The notes: a model not told the origin generated them from the letters alone. 64,000 nt of DNA from Pseudomonas farris (GCF_019145235.1 NZ_JAHSTV010000007.1:310001-374000), one strand, 5' to 3'. Shown: positions 1 to 8,447, counted from the stretch's first letter. Program-made: numbers and translations.

Positions 1-84
1 GAGCGAGTTACTCGCGATGAGGCCATAACATCCAACATCGATGTTGACTGTTACATCGCCATCGCGGGCAAGCCCGCTCCCACA
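1..84. repeat. REP palindrome, left-edge copy
   Basis: The right half carries GGGCAAGCCCGCTCCCACA, the standard Pseudomonas REP half-site. The left half (GAGCGAGTTACTCGCGATG) is a diverged inverted partner. It lies just downstream of the sensor kinase stop codon, a usual REP position, and may extend beyond the window. Confidence 0.7.
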
Positions 85-111
85 GGTTACTCGGCGTCCT
101 TCAAATGGGTG

Positions 112-1425
112 TTAGCGTTTGGGTAACTCGATCATCACCTTCAGCCCGCCCCACTCGCTTTCCTGCAACTTCAACGCCCCGCCCCAGGTGTCGACGATGT
201 CGCGCACGATGCCCAACCCCAGCCCATGCCCATCCGTCTGTTCATCAAGCCGGGTACCACGGCTGAACACCTGAGCGCGCTGGTGTTCGGGAATCCCCGG
301 GCCATCGTCTTCCACGCTCAACTCAAACCTTTCTGCCGTTTCGACCACGCTTAACCGAACCTCGGCATCCGCCCATTTGCAGGCGTTGTCCAGCAGGTTG
401 CCAAGCAATTCCAGCAAATCTTCACGATCCCACGGCAGTTGCAAACCGGCAGGCGCGCGGTAGCTCAAGTCGAGGTGTTCGCCGTGAATCATGTTCAACG
501 TGGCCAGCAACCCTGGCAATTCCGCATCGCAATCAAACAGCGCACCCGGCAGTGCATCGCCGGACAATCGGGCGCGGTTGAGTTCGCGATTGAGCCGTTG
601 CTGAACCTGTTCCAGTTGCGCCTGCATGACTTTGCGCAGCTGCGGGTGAGCATCGAGTTTTTCGCTGGAAGCCAGGCTCAACAACACCGCCAGCGGAGTC
701 TTCAAGGCATGGCCAAGATTGCCCAGCGCATTGCGCGAGCGCTTGAGGCTGTCTTCAGTGTGGGCCAGCAAATGGTTGATCTGCGCCACCAACGGTTCCA
801 GCTCCAGCGGCACTTCTTCGTCGAGTTGCGAGCGCTGACCCTGCTGCAATTGGGCGATCTGCTCGCGGGCCTTTTCCAGCGGGCGCAAGGCGCGGCGCAC
901 GGTGATGCGTTGCAACAGCAAAATCAGCAACAGCCCCGCCAGCCCCAACCCGAGGCCGATCTGCTGCATGCGCCGAAAGCTCTCGCGCACCGGGGTGTAG
1001 TCTTGGGCGACGCTGATGGAAATCGCCTGGCCCAACCGACGGTAGTCCGAACGCAATACCAACAGCTGCTGCCCTTCCGGCCCCAATTGCAGATTGCTAT
1101 GCAGCCCAGGGTGTCCAAGCTGCGGCAGTTCCTGATCCCATAACGAACGGGAACGCCAATGGCTGTCGGCGAAATCGATACGAAAGTAATGCCCGGAGAA
1201 CGGTCGCTGATAGGCCGGCGACAAGTGCCGCTCATCCAGTTGCAACCCCTGCGGCCCGCGCACCAGCGCCACCAGCAGGTTTTCGCTGTCGTTGCGCAGA
1301 CCGGCTTCGAGGTAGCGCTGCAAACCCATTTCGAACAGCCACAGGCTGGTTTGCGCCAGCACCAGGCCGACGATCACCATCACGCTGATCAGCCCCAGGC
1401 TCAAGCGGCGCTGAATCGACCTCAC
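112..1425 (-). CDS. two-component sensor histidine kinase
   Basis: A 437-residue inner-membrane kinase that should phosphorylate the adjacent OmpR-type regulator. Two membrane segments (about residues 8-28 and 155-172) flank a periplasmic sensor of about 125 residues. A HAMP-like linker follows, then a HisKA helix with the phospho-acceptor in GHALKTPL (about H239). The ATPase domain has an N box (LLGNLLDNACKWA), G1 (DDGPGIP) and G2 (GHGLGLGIV). Its start overlaps the regulator stop by four bases (ATGA), so the two are translationally coupled. Two PepSY genes precede them, which resembles the bqs/car operon of P. aeruginosa. I do not see an RExxE iron motif in the sensor, so the signal is left open. 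Confidence 0.9.
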   Translation of the reverse strand: MRSIQRRLSLGLISVMVIVGLVLAQTSLWLFEMGLQRYLEAGLRNDSENLLVALVRGPQGLQLDERHLSPAYQRPFSGHYFRIDFADSHWRSRSLWDQELPQLGHPGLHSNLQLGPEGQQLLVLRSDYRRLGQAISISVAQDYTPVRESFRRMQQIGLGLGLAGLLLILLLQRITVRRALRPLEKAREQIAQLQQGQRSQLDEEVPLELEPLVAQINHLLAHTEDSLKRSRNALGNLGHALKTPLAVLLSLASSEKLDAHPQLRKVMQAQLEQVQQRLNRELNRARLSGDALPGALFDCDAELPGLLATLNMIHGEHLDLSYRAPAGLQLPWDREDLLELLGNLLDNACKWADAEVRLSVVETAERFELSVEDDGPGIPEHQRAQVFSRGTRLDEQTDGHGLGLGIVRDIVDTWGGALKLQESEWGGLKVMIELPKR

Positions 1426-2090
1426 TGGGCTTGCCCGCCGAACAGGTAACCCTGACCGCGACGGGTTTCGATCACGCTGCGGCCAAGCTTGCGCCGCAGA
1501 TGATTGACGTGGACTTCCAGCACGTTGGAATCGCGCTCGGTTTCACCGTCGTAGAGGTGTTCGGCGAGGTGGCTTTTGGAAAGGATCTGTTCAGGGTGCA
1601 GCATGAAGTAGCGCAGCAGGCGAAACTCGGCGGCGGTGAGCTGGATGTCGGCGCCGTCGCGAGTCACACACTGACGACCTTCATCCAGATGCAAACCGGC
1701 GGCCTTGAGCGTCGGCTGATTGGCGTGGCCGTGGGAGCGGCGTAACAGTGCCTGGACTCGCAGGTGCAGCTCTTCGGGGTGAAACGGTTTGGTCAGGTAA
1801 TCGTCGGCACCGGCCTTGAGGCCTTCGATCCGCTCGGCCCAGGAACCGCGCGCGGTGAGGATCAGCACTGGCGTGGCCAAGCCCCCGGCCCGCCATTGCG
1901 CCAGCACGTCGAGCCCCGGCAAACCCGGCAGGCCGAGGTCGAGAATGATCAGGTCATAGGGCTCGCTGCTGCCCTGGTACACCGCATCGCGGCCGTCGGC
2001 CAGCCAGTCCACGGCGTAACCCTGCCGGTTTAGGCCAGCCATCAATTCGTCGGCCAGCGGCACGTGGTCTTCCACCAGGAGCAAACGCAT
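1422..2090 (-). CDS. OmpR/PhoB-family response regulator
   Basis: A 222-residue transcription regulator. The receiver has acidic residues in LLLVEDH, the phospho-acceptor Asp in IILDLGLPG (about D51), Thr in ILTAR and Lys in LTKPF. A winged-helix DNA-binding domain follows (about residues 125-218), with the recognition region NVLEVHVNHLRRKLG and the wing IETRRGQGYLF. It is encoded 3 bases after the second PepSY gene and overlaps the kinase start, so all four genes look like one operon. The likely targets are the operon itself and envelope-stress or metal-response genes; the target set is inference. Confidence 0.93.
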   Translation of the reverse strand: MRLLLVEDHVPLADELMAGLNRQGYAVDWLADGRDAVYQGSSEPYDLIILDLGLPGLPGLDVLAQWRAGGLATPVLILTARGSWAERIEGLKAGADDYLTKPFHPEELHLRVQALLRRSHGHANQPTLKAAGLHLDEGRQCVTRDGADIQLTAAEFRLLRYFMLHPEQILSKSHLAEHLYDGETERDSNVLEVHVNHLRRKLGRSVIETRRGQGYLFGGQAQ

Positions 2091-2093
2091 CGG

Positions 2094-2414
2094 TCAGTCT
2101 TCCTTGTCTTTCAGTAAATGGCCGGTGGTGGCGTCGAGGTCCAGCTCGCGCACCACGCCTTCGGTGGTCAGCAGCTCGACCTCGTAAATGTAGACGTCGT
2201 GCTTTTCCTCAAGCTCGGCTTCCAGCAGCTTGGCCCCGGGATAGAGGTCCAGCGCTTGCTGCAAGAGCTGCTCCAGCGGCAGGATCACACCTTGTTGGCG
2301 CAGGCGCAGGGCCTCGTCCTGATCCAGGTCGCGAGCCATGACCACCGAGCAAAAAACCAGGAGCGCCAGCGCCATCCGACTGCTGGCGCGCCGATTAAAA
2401 GAAAACACCTTCAT
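2094..2414 (-). CDS. periplasmic PepSY-domain protein, copy 2
   Basis: A 106-residue exported protein. An N-terminal signal peptide (MKVFSFNRR, then a hydrophobic stretch ending VMARD) precedes one PepSY-like domain with the pattern ELEEKHDVYIYEVELLT and LDATTGHLLKDKED. The ATG at 2414 shares a base with the TAA of the upstream copy (TAATG), so translation is coupled; an upstream in-frame start would remove the signal peptide. Small PepSY proteins next to two-component systems are thought to modulate the sensor or a periplasmic protease. That role is inferred from context. Confidence 0.82.
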   Translation of the reverse strand: MKVFSFNRRASSRMALALLVFCSVVMARDLDQDEALRLRQQGVILPLEQLLQQALDLYPGAKLLEAELEEKHDVYIYEVELLTTEGVVRELDLDATTGHLLKDKED

Positions 2415-2722
2415 TACGTATCCTGATGATCCTTGAGAACCTGCCCGCTGACAGCGTCCAATTCCAGGTCCCACTCAAGGCCCTGCGGGTCGCGCAGTTC
2501 CACCTGGTAGATGTACTTGCCGTACTCTTCTTCAAGCTCGGTTTCGGTGATTTTGGCGCCGGGGTGTTTGGCCAATGCCGTGGCGTTGAGCTTCTCGAAG
2601 GACACAATGGTACCAGCGTCGCGCAGTCTCAGGGCTTCGTCGGGGCCGAGGTCGCGAGCGTGGGCGATGCTGGCGGTCATGGTGATGATGGAGGCGGTGA
2701 ACAGGGCAGTCAGGATTTTCAT
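2414..2722 (-). CDS. periplasmic PepSY-domain protein, copy 1
   Basis: A 102-residue exported protein with a signal peptide (MKILTALFTASIITMTASIAHA) and one PepSY-like domain: ARDLGPDEALRLRDAG, ELEEEYGKYIYQVELRD, LDAVSGQVLKDHQD. It is the first gene of the four-gene operon and clearly paralogous to the next gene, sharing ARDL-x2-DEALRLR, PGAK and ELEE spaced alike. This points to a tandem duplication. The upstream spacer to the lipase gene is AT-rich and probably holds the operon promoter. Confidence 0.82.
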   Translation of the reverse strand: MKILTALFTASIITMTASIAHARDLGPDEALRLRDAGTIVSFEKLNATALAKHPGAKITETELEEEYGKYIYQVELRDPQGLEWDLELDAVSGQVLKDHQDT

Positions 2723-2841
2723 GGGTGTCTCCGTATTTTTTTATGTGTTGCTACAAGAGCTACCTTAGTGATTCGAACTTAACTGAAACTGAATTGCCAT
2801 CATTGGGACTGGCGCCACGATATCGCAGCCATACACAAAAC

Positions 2842-2933
2842 CTGTGGGAGCGGGCTTGCTCGCGAAGGCGGTTCAACATTCAGCAAAAATGTCGACTCTT
2901 ACACCGCTTTCGCGAGCAAGCCCGCTCCCACAT
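2842..2933. repeat. paired inverted REP element
   Basis: GTGGGAGCGGGCTTGCTCGC at the left and its reverse complement at the right enclose about 45 bases, forming a long potential hairpin. It lies immediately upstream of the patatin-like gene. An open frame runs through it, but that part is not coding. Confidence 0.9.
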
Positions 2934-2964
2934 AATCCCCCGCCTGCCAGACATCGAGACCGGT

Positions 2965-4044
2965 ATGACCGCGATCCACATCAAGTTCCCTTCCCTGACT
3001 ATCAAGGCCGGTCCGCGTGCCTTGGCGCGCATCCGTGCAAATGGCTTGAGCGCCGCTGACGTGGGCACGTTGCCGGGCGCCGCCGGTGGCCCGAAAGCGT
3101 TGGGGATTCAGGGGCTCGATCTGGCGCTGTTCGGCGAATGGCTGCCGGCGGCGCCCCGGGAGCGTTCGCTGATTGGTGCGTCGGTGGGCTCTTGGCGCTT
3201 CGCCAGCGCATGCCTGCCGGATGCCGCCGAAGGCCTGCGCCGCCTCGGTCATCTGTACACCGAGCAGAATTTTGCCAAGGGTGTGACCATGGCGCAGATC
3301 AGCCAGAGCTCCCGGCAGATGCTCGATGACTTGCTCGACGGCCGCGATGCATCGATTCTGGATAATGCCCATTACCGACTGAACATCATGGTGGTCAAAA
3401 GCCACGGCCTGTTGGCGGACGATCATCGTGGTCGGCTGGGGCTGGGGCTGTCGTCGGTGATCGCCGACAACCTGCGTGGGCGGGCGCGGCTGTCGCGGCA
3501 TTTCGAGCGGCTGATCATCCACGACCCGCGCCTGGCGCCACCGGTCAACGCATTGAATGACTTCCCGTCGCGCTTCGTTGCGCTGGATGCCGGCAACCTG
3601 TGCCAGGCCCTGCTCGCCTCGGGCTCGATCCCGATGGTCATGCAAGGCGTGCGCGACCTGCCGGGCGCAGGCGCCGGGACGTTCCGCGATGGCGGACTGC
3701 TGGACTATCACCTCGACTTGCCCTACAGCGGCAACGACATTGTGCTCTATCCGCACTTCACTGATCGAGTGATCCCCGGCTGGTTCGACAAGACCCTGCC
3801 ATGGCGCCGCGCCTGCCCGGCGCGTTTGCAGGATGTTCTGTTGCTGGCGCCGTCAAAGGAATACCTGTCGCGCCTGCCCTACGGCAAACTACCGGACCGT
3901 AACGACTTCAAGCGCTTCATGGGCGACGCCCCGAGCCGGCAGAAATACTGGCGCGCGACGATGGATGAAAGCCGCAGGCTGGGTGACGAATTCCTCGAAC
4001 TGACCGCCAACGGTCGCCTCGGCGAGCGCTTGCTGACCCTTTAG
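2965..4044 (+). CDS. patatin-like phospholipase family protein
   Basis: A 359-residue protein with the patatin Ser-Asp dyad. The nucleophile elbow GASVG lies in LIGASVGSWRFAS (about residues 70-75), the catalytic Asp in FRDGGLLDYHL (about residue 240), and the oxyanion loop GAAGGPKALG near residue 38. There is no signal peptide. I use the ATG at 2965 because the frame upstream runs through a REP element. Members of this family hydrolyse acyl esters of lipids; the substrate is unknown. It stands alone before queD with a normal spacer. Confidence 0.85.
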   Translation: MTAIHIKFPSLTIKAGPRALARIRANGLSAADVGTLPGAAGGPKALGIQGLDLALFGEWLPAAPRERSLIGASVGSWRFASACLPDAAEGLRRLGHLYTEQNFAKGVTMAQISQSSRQMLDDLLDGRDASILDNAHYRLNIMVVKSHGLLADDHRGRLGLGLSSVIADNLRGRARLSRHFERLIIHDPRLAPPVNALNDFPSRFVALDAGNLCQALLASGSIPMVMQGVRDLPGAGAGTFRDGGLLDYHLDLPYSGNDIVLYPHFTDRVIPGWFDKTLPWRRACPARLQDVLLLAPSKEYLSRLPYGKLPDRNDFKRFMGDAPSRQKYWRATMDESRRLGDEFLELTANGRLGERLLTL

Positions 4045-4129
4045 TCAGTGTTTTGCCCAGAGCTCTGGTAAACTCGCCACCTGCCCATATCGCCGCGGCG
4101 ATCGCCACCTGACAGAGCTGAACATCACT

Positions 4130-4486
4130 GTGGAAATCTTCAAAGAATTTACCTTCGAGTCCGCCCACCGCCTGCCCCACGTGCCGGACGGCCACAAGTG
4201 CGGTCGTCTGCACGGTCACTCGTTCAAAGTGGCGATTCACCTAAGCGGCGACCTCGATCCGCACACCGGCTGGATCCGCGACTTCTCGGAAATCAAGGCG
4301 ATCTTCAAGCCGCTTTACGAACGCCTGGACCATAACTACTTGAACGACATTCCCGGCCTGGAAAACCCGACCAGCGAAGTGCTGGCCAAGTGGATCTGGA
4401 ATGAATTGAAGCCCCTGCTGCCGGAACTCAGCGCAATTCGCATCCACGAGACCTGCACCAGCGGTTGCATCTATCGCGGCGAGTAA
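4130..4486 (+). CDS. queD: 6-carboxy-5,6,7,8-tetrahydropterin synthase
   Basis: A 118-residue member of the PTPS/QueD family. It converts dihydroneopterin triphosphate to 6-carboxytetrahydropterin in queuosine and 7-deazaguanine biosynthesis. Zinc ligands are His in ESAHRLP and the two His in CGRLHGHSF. The adjacent Cys, LDHNYLND and the Glu in RIHETCTSG are the expected catalytic residues. Full family length. The start codon is GTG, with a weak ribosome site. Other queuosine genes are not adjacent, which is common in Pseudomonas. Confidence 0.95.
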   Translation: MEIFKEFTFESAHRLPHVPDGHKCGRLHGHSFKVAIHLSGDLDPHTGWIRDFSEIKAIFKPLYERLDHNYLNDIPGLENPTSEVLAKWIWNELKPLLPELSAIRIHETCTSGCIYRGE

Positions 4487-4511
4487 ACCGATCTAAAGAC
4501 AACGAAAATCC

Positions 4512-4606
4512 CCTGTGGGAGCGGGCTTGCTCGCGAAGGCGGCGGCACAGTCAACATCGATGTCGCTTGACACGACGCCTTCGCGAGCAAGCCCGCTCCC
4601 ACAGGG
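4512..4606. repeat. paired inverted REP element
   Basis: Two REP half-sites in inverted orientation enclose the frequent inner spacer GGCACAGTCAACATCGATGT. Located downstream of queD, just before the transcription terminator. Confidence 0.92.
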
Positions 4607-4630
4607 AAACTGCGTTTCGTCAGTCAACAT

Positions 4631-4659
4631 AAAAACAGCCTTCAATGGCTGTTTTTTTA
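4631..4659 (+). terminator. intrinsic terminator after queD
   Basis: AAAACAGCC and GGCTGTTTT pair around the loop TTCAAT and are followed by a run of T. It separates queD from the hydrolase gene; the A-rich 5' side could let it act in both directions. Confidence 0.85.
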
Positions 4660-4701
4660 TGCCTATGCTTCTTGGCTCGCACATGCCAAGAGGACGCTCC
4701 C

Positions 4702-5532
4702 ATGGCTGACTGGCCGCTGGCTCAGACCTATCGCTTCAACGGGCATTCCGTGCGCTACGCCGTACGTGGCGACGGTCCGCCGCTGGTGTTCGTGCATGGC
4801 ACACCCTTCTCTTCTTATGTGTGGCACCGGATTGCGCCACACTTCATCACCACGCACCGGGTGCACTACTTCGATCTGCTGGGTTACGGGCAATCGGCAC
4901 AGCCGGACAGCGATGTGTCGCTGGGCGTACAAAACCAGCTGTTGGCGCAATTGCTGGATCATTGGGGCCTGGAGCAGCCAGACGTGGTGGCCCACGATTT
5001 CGGCGGCGCCACCGCGTTGCGCGCGCATCTGCTCAATGGCAAGAACTATCGCAGCCTGACGCTGATTGATCCGGTGGCGCTGTCGCCCTGGGGGTCGCCG
5101 TTCGTGCAGCATGTGCGTCAGCATGAAGCCGCGTTCAGTGGACTGCCCGATTACATTCAGCAGGCGATTGTGCCGACCTATATTCGTGGCGCGATCAAGC
5201 GTGAGATTCCCGATCATGAGCTGGCGCCCTATGTGCAGCCTTGGCTGGGAAACCCGGGACAAGCGGCGTTCTACCGGCAGATCGCGCAGATGGATGAACG
5301 TTATACCCGCGAAGTCGAAGGGCTGTACCCGACGATTCGCTGCCCGGTGCAGATTCTTTGGGGGAAGGACGATCAATGGATTCCCATTGAGCGCGGCCAG
5401 GCGCTGCATCAGATGATTGCGGGGTCGCAGTTTCATGCCATTGCCAATGCCGGGCATCTGGTTCAGGAGGATGCGCCGGAGGCGATTGTGGCGGCGATAT
5501 TGCGGTTTTTGCCCCTGCACAATTCCCCCTGA
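4702..5532 (+). CDS. alpha/beta-fold hydrolase (dehalogenase/epoxide-hydrolase-like)
   Basis: A 276-residue cytoplasmic hydrolase. The oxyanion motif is HGTPFSSYVW (about residues 32-41). The nucleophile elbow is AHDFGGATA with Asp99 in place of Ser. The acid is probably in LWGKDDQW and the catalytic His in NAGHLVQED. An Asp nucleophile is typical of haloalkane and haloacetate dehalogenases and epoxide hydrolases. The Trp that follows the nucleophile in haloalkane dehalogenases is absent here (Phe). The ATG at 4702 has an AGGA ribosome site; the frame upstream runs into the terminator. Substrate unknown. Confidence 0.85.
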   Translation: MADWPLAQTYRFNGHSVRYAVRGDGPPLVFVHGTPFSSYVWHRIAPHFITTHRVHYFDLLGYGQSAQPDSDVSLGVQNQLLAQLLDHWGLEQPDVVAHDFGGATALRAHLLNGKNYRSLTLIDPVALSPWGSPFVQHVRQHEAAFSGLPDYIQQAIVPTYIRGAIKREIPDHELAPYVQPWLGNPGQAAFYRQIAQMDERYTREVEGLYPTIRCPVQILWGKDDQWIPIERGQALHQMIAGSQFHAIANAGHLVQEDAPEAIVAAILRFLPLHNSP

Positions 5533-5546
5533 AAAAACCGCATTTA

Positions 5547-5639
5547 ATGTGGGAGTGGGCTTGCTCGCGAAAGCAGTGTGTCATGCAACATTGATGTCGA
5601 CTGACACACTGCTTTCGCGAGCAAGCCCGCTCCCACATG
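5547..5639. repeat. paired inverted REP element
   Basis: Inverted REP half-sites (the left one with GGGAGTGGGC, one base off the consensus) around a 45-base spacer. It lies between the hydrolase gene and the codBA regulatory region. Confidence 0.92.
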
Positions 5640-5658
5640 AGTCTTGTGTTCCTTCAGG

Positions 5659-5675
5659 TGCACCGCTTTCGTGCC
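5659..5675 (+). promoter_or_regulatory. possible NtrC site upstream of codB
   Basis: TGCACC, five bases, then CGTGCC. The NtrC consensus is TGCACC-N5-GGTGCA, so the left half is exact and the right half matches four of six. It lies about 70 bases upstream of a sigma-54-type promoter, a normal activator distance. Inference from pattern only. Confidence 0.45.
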
Positions 5676-5730
5676 TCTCTGCGGGCCAAATCCACCTGCT
5701 CGTCTATAAATAACAACACCCTCGCGCCAT

Positions 5731-5746
5731 TGGCACGAGCACTGCA
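5731..5746 (+). promoter_or_regulatory. sigma-54 (-24/-12) promoter of codBA
   Basis: TGGCACG-AGCA-CTGCA matches the RpoN consensus TGGCACG-N4-TTGCW with one mismatch and the required GG-N10-GC spacing. It ends 37 bases before the codB ATG. Nitrogen-controlled expression would suit a cytosine uptake and deamination operon. Confidence 0.7.
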
Positions 5747-5783
5747 ACACCCCCCGCGTCCTCCATCCAGCAAGGAACGCCAC

Positions 5784-7055
5784 ATGACGCAGAACGATTC
5801 GGGCAACGATTACCCCCTCAGCGAAGTCCCGATGCATGCCCGCAAGGGACTTGCCTCCACCGCCATGGTGCTACTGGGTTTTACCTTCTTCACCGCGACC
5901 ATGTTTGCTGGCGGCAAGCTCGGCGTGGCGTTCAGTTTCGGCGAGATGATGGCGGTGATTATCGTCGGCAATCTGCTACTGGGGATCTATGCCGCGGGGC
6001 TGGGCTACATCGCCTTCAAGAGCGGCCTCAACTCGGTGCTGATGGGACGTTTCTGCTTCGGTGAAGTGGGCAGCAAACTCAGCGATTTGATCCTCGGTTT
6101 CACCCAGATCGGCTGGTACGCCTGGGGCACCGCGACGGCGGCGGTGGTGCTGGGCAAGTATTTCGAACTGAGCGGGGGCACGGTTCTGGGGCTGATGGTG
6201 CTGTTCGGCCTGGGCTTCTGTGCCACGGCGTACATTGGCTATCGCGGGTTGGAGATTCTGTCGTACATCGCCGTGCCGGCCATGATGTTGCTGCTGATGT
6301 TGTCGATGTGGGTCGCGACAGTAAAGGTCGGCGGGCTCGAGGGCTTGCTCGCGGTGGTTCCGACCGGAACGCTGGATTGGTCGACCGCCATTACCCTAGT
6401 GTTCGGCACGTTCGTCAGCGGTGCGACGCAAGCAACCAACTGGACACGCTTCTCCCGTTCAGCGCGAGTTGCGGTGCTGGCGAGCCTGATCGGCTTCTTC
6501 GTCGGCAACGGTCTGATGGTGTTGATCGGTGCCTATGGCGCCATCGTCTATCAGCAACCGGACGTGGTCGAAGTGCTGCTGTTGCAAGGCTTCGCCATGG
6601 CCGCGATGGCGATGTTGCTACTCAACATCTGGAGCACCCAGGACAACACCATCTACAACTTCGCCGTCGCCGGCTGCAACCTGCTGCGTACCGGCCGGCG
6701 CAGAACCGTGACCCTGGCCGGCGCGGTGATCGGTACGCTGCTGGCACTGCTGGGCATGTATGACATGCTGGTGCCTTACCTGATTCTGTTGGGCACGGTG
6801 ATTCCGCCGATTGGTGGGGTGATCATGGCGGACTTTTTCTTCCGCTATCGGGGCCGCTACCCACGCCTGGCCGATACACGGTTGCCCGCGTTCAATTGGC
6901 CGGGGCTGAGCGCTTATGCGGTCGGCACAGTCGCCGCCTTCAGCTCGCCGTGGGTCGCGCCGCTGGTAGGGATTGCCGTAGCCGCGCTAACGTATGTGCT
7001 ATTGACCGGGGTACTGGGTGCCCGTACCGCCGACGCACCACTACAAGATCTCTAA
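5784..7055 (+). CDS. codB: cytosine permease (NCS1 family)
   Basis: A 423-residue inner-membrane transporter with about 12 hydrophobic segments, starting after the cytoplasmic N-terminus MTQNDSGNDYPLSEVP. It belongs to the nucleobase-cation symporter-1 family. Typical regions are FGEVGSKLSDLILGFTQIGWYAWGT (loop and helix near residues 90-115), the SGATQATNWTRFSRSA segment and WSTQDNTIYNFAVAGCNLL. The codA gene follows 13 bases downstream, so it probably imports cytosine for CodA. The ATG at 5784 is preceded by AAGGA; upstream frame extension would enter the promoter and REP. Confidence 0.93.
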   Translation: MTQNDSGNDYPLSEVPMHARKGLASTAMVLLGFTFFTATMFAGGKLGVAFSFGEMMAVIIVGNLLLGIYAAGLGYIAFKSGLNSVLMGRFCFGEVGSKLSDLILGFTQIGWYAWGTATAAVVLGKYFELSGGTVLGLMVLFGLGFCATAYIGYRGLEILSYIAVPAMMLLLMLSMWVATVKVGGLEGLLAVVPTGTLDWSTAITLVFGTFVSGATQATNWTRFSRSARVAVLASLIGFFVGNGLMVLIGAYGAIVYQQPDVVEVLLLQGFAMAAMAMLLLNIWSTQDNTIYNFAVAGCNLLRTGRRRTVTLAGAVIGTLLALLGMYDMLVPYLILLGTVIPPIGGVIMADFFFRYRGRYPRLADTRLPAFNWPGLSAYAVGTVAAFSSPWVAPLVGIAVAALTYVLLTGVLGARTADAPLQDL

Positions 7056-7068
7056 AAGGATTCGCCTG

Positions 7069-8316
7069 ATGCATATCATCAACGCCCGCCTGCGCAACCA
7101 AGAAGGCCTGCATGAGTTGCACCTGGAAAACGGCCTGATTCACAGCATTGCCCGGCAAACCGAAGCCCCGTCCCTGGGGCCTGACGACCTGGACGCCGGC
7201 GGTAATCTGGTGGTGCCGCCCTTCGTCGAGCCGCACATTCACCTCGATGCCACCCTGACTGCTGGCGAGCCGCGCTGGAACATGAGCGGCACGCTGTTCG
7301 AAGGCATCGAGTGCTGGGGCGAGCGCAAGGCGACCATCACCCAGGAAGACACCAAGATCCGCGCCAAGAAGACCATCCAGACCCTCGCCGCCCATGGCAT
7401 CCAGCACGTGCGCACCCACGTCGACGTCACTGACCCGGAACTGACCGCGCTCAAGGCAATGCTCGAAGTCCGCGAGGAAAGCCGTCATCTGATCGACCTG
7501 CAAATCGTCGCGTTCCCTCAGGAAGGCATCGAGTCATACCGCAACGGTCGGGAGCTGATGGAAGAAGCGATCCGTCTGGGCGCCGATGTAGTCGGGGGCA
7601 TTCCGCATTTCGAATACACCCGCGATCAAGGCGTCAGTTCGGTGAAGTTCCTCATGGATCTGGCCGAGCGCACCGGTTGTCTGGTGGACGTGCATTGCGA
7701 CGAAACCGACGACCCGCATTCACGCTTCCTTGAAGTACTGGCCGAAGAAGCCCGTAGCCGCGACATGGGTTCGCGCGTCACCGCCAGCCACACCACGGCC
7801 ATGGGCTCTTACGACAACGCCTACTGCGCCAAACTCTTTCGGCTGCTCGGGCATTCGGGGATCAGCTTTGTCTCCTGCCCCACCGAAAGCATTCACCTGC
7901 AAGGACGCTTCGATAACTTCCCTAAACGCCGTGGCGTGACCCGGGTGAATGAGTTGCTCGAAGCGGGAATGAACGTGTGCTTTGGCCAGGATTCGATCGT
8001 CGACCCGTGGTATCCGTTGGGTAACGGCAACATTTTGCGGGTGCTCGAGGCCGGGTTGCACATCTGCCATATGCTCGGTTATCGCAATCTGCAAAGTGCG
8101 CTGGACCTAGTGACCGACAACAGTGCCAAAGCCATGAACCTGGGCGATCGTTATGGGCTGGAACAAGGGCGACCGGCGAATCTGTTGATTCTGTCGGCGG
8201 ACAGTGATTATGAGGTGATTCGTAGCCAGGGTTTGCCGCTGTATTCGGTTCGCGGGGGCAAGGTGTTGATGAAGCGGCAGATGCCGGTGGTGGAGTTCTG
8301 CAGCGATATGAGCTGA
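7069..8316 (+). CDS. codA: cytosine deaminase
   Basis: A 415-residue metal-dependent amidohydrolase converting cytosine to uracil and ammonia. Metal ligands are seen in EPHIHLDATL (HxH), the His of VDVHCDETDD with the proton-shuttling Glu two residues on, TASHTTAMGS, and the Asp of CFGQDSIVDPW. This layout matches E. coli CodA. The ATG at 7069 follows AAAAGGA; it lies 13 bases after codB and the two form an operon. Released ammonia serves as nitrogen source, in line with the sigma-54-type promoter upstream of codB. Confidence 0.95.
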   Translation: MHIINARLRNQEGLHELHLENGLIHSIARQTEAPSLGPDDLDAGGNLVVPPFVEPHIHLDATLTAGEPRWNMSGTLFEGIECWGERKATITQEDTKIRAKKTIQTLAAHGIQHVRTHVDVTDPELTALKAMLEVREESRHLIDLQIVAFPQEGIESYRNGRELMEEAIRLGADVVGGIPHFEYTRDQGVSSVKFLMDLAERTGCLVDVHCDETDDPHSRFLEVLAEEARSRDMGSRVTASHTTAMGSYDNAYCAKLFRLLGHSGISFVSCPTESIHLQGRFDNFPKRRGVTRVNELLEAGMNVCFGQDSIVDPWYPLGNGNILRVLEAGLHICHMLGYRNLQSALDLVTDNSAKAMNLGDRYGLEQGRPANLLILSADSDYEVIRSQGLPLYSVRGGKVLMKRQMPVVEFCSDMS

Positions 8317-8340
8317 AGTTCAGGTTGTTTGGACTGACGC

Positions 8341-8434
8341 CTTCGCGAGCAAGCCCGCTCCCACATTGGATCTTCAGTGGACACATTATTTGTGAGCGAC
8401 TGCAATCCAATGTGGGAGCGGGCTTGCTCGCGAA
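8341..8434. repeat. paired inverted REP element
   Basis: TTCGCGAGCAAGCCCGCTCC at the left and its reverse complement at the right, between the convergent codA and dapF-like genes. Confidence 0.92.
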
Positions 8435-8447
8435 TGCAATCTGGAAA

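Noticed and set aside
2725..2964. N-terminal extension of the patatin-like protein
   Set aside because: The extension is translated through a REP pair and an AT-rich spacer; the family start fits the ATG at 2965.
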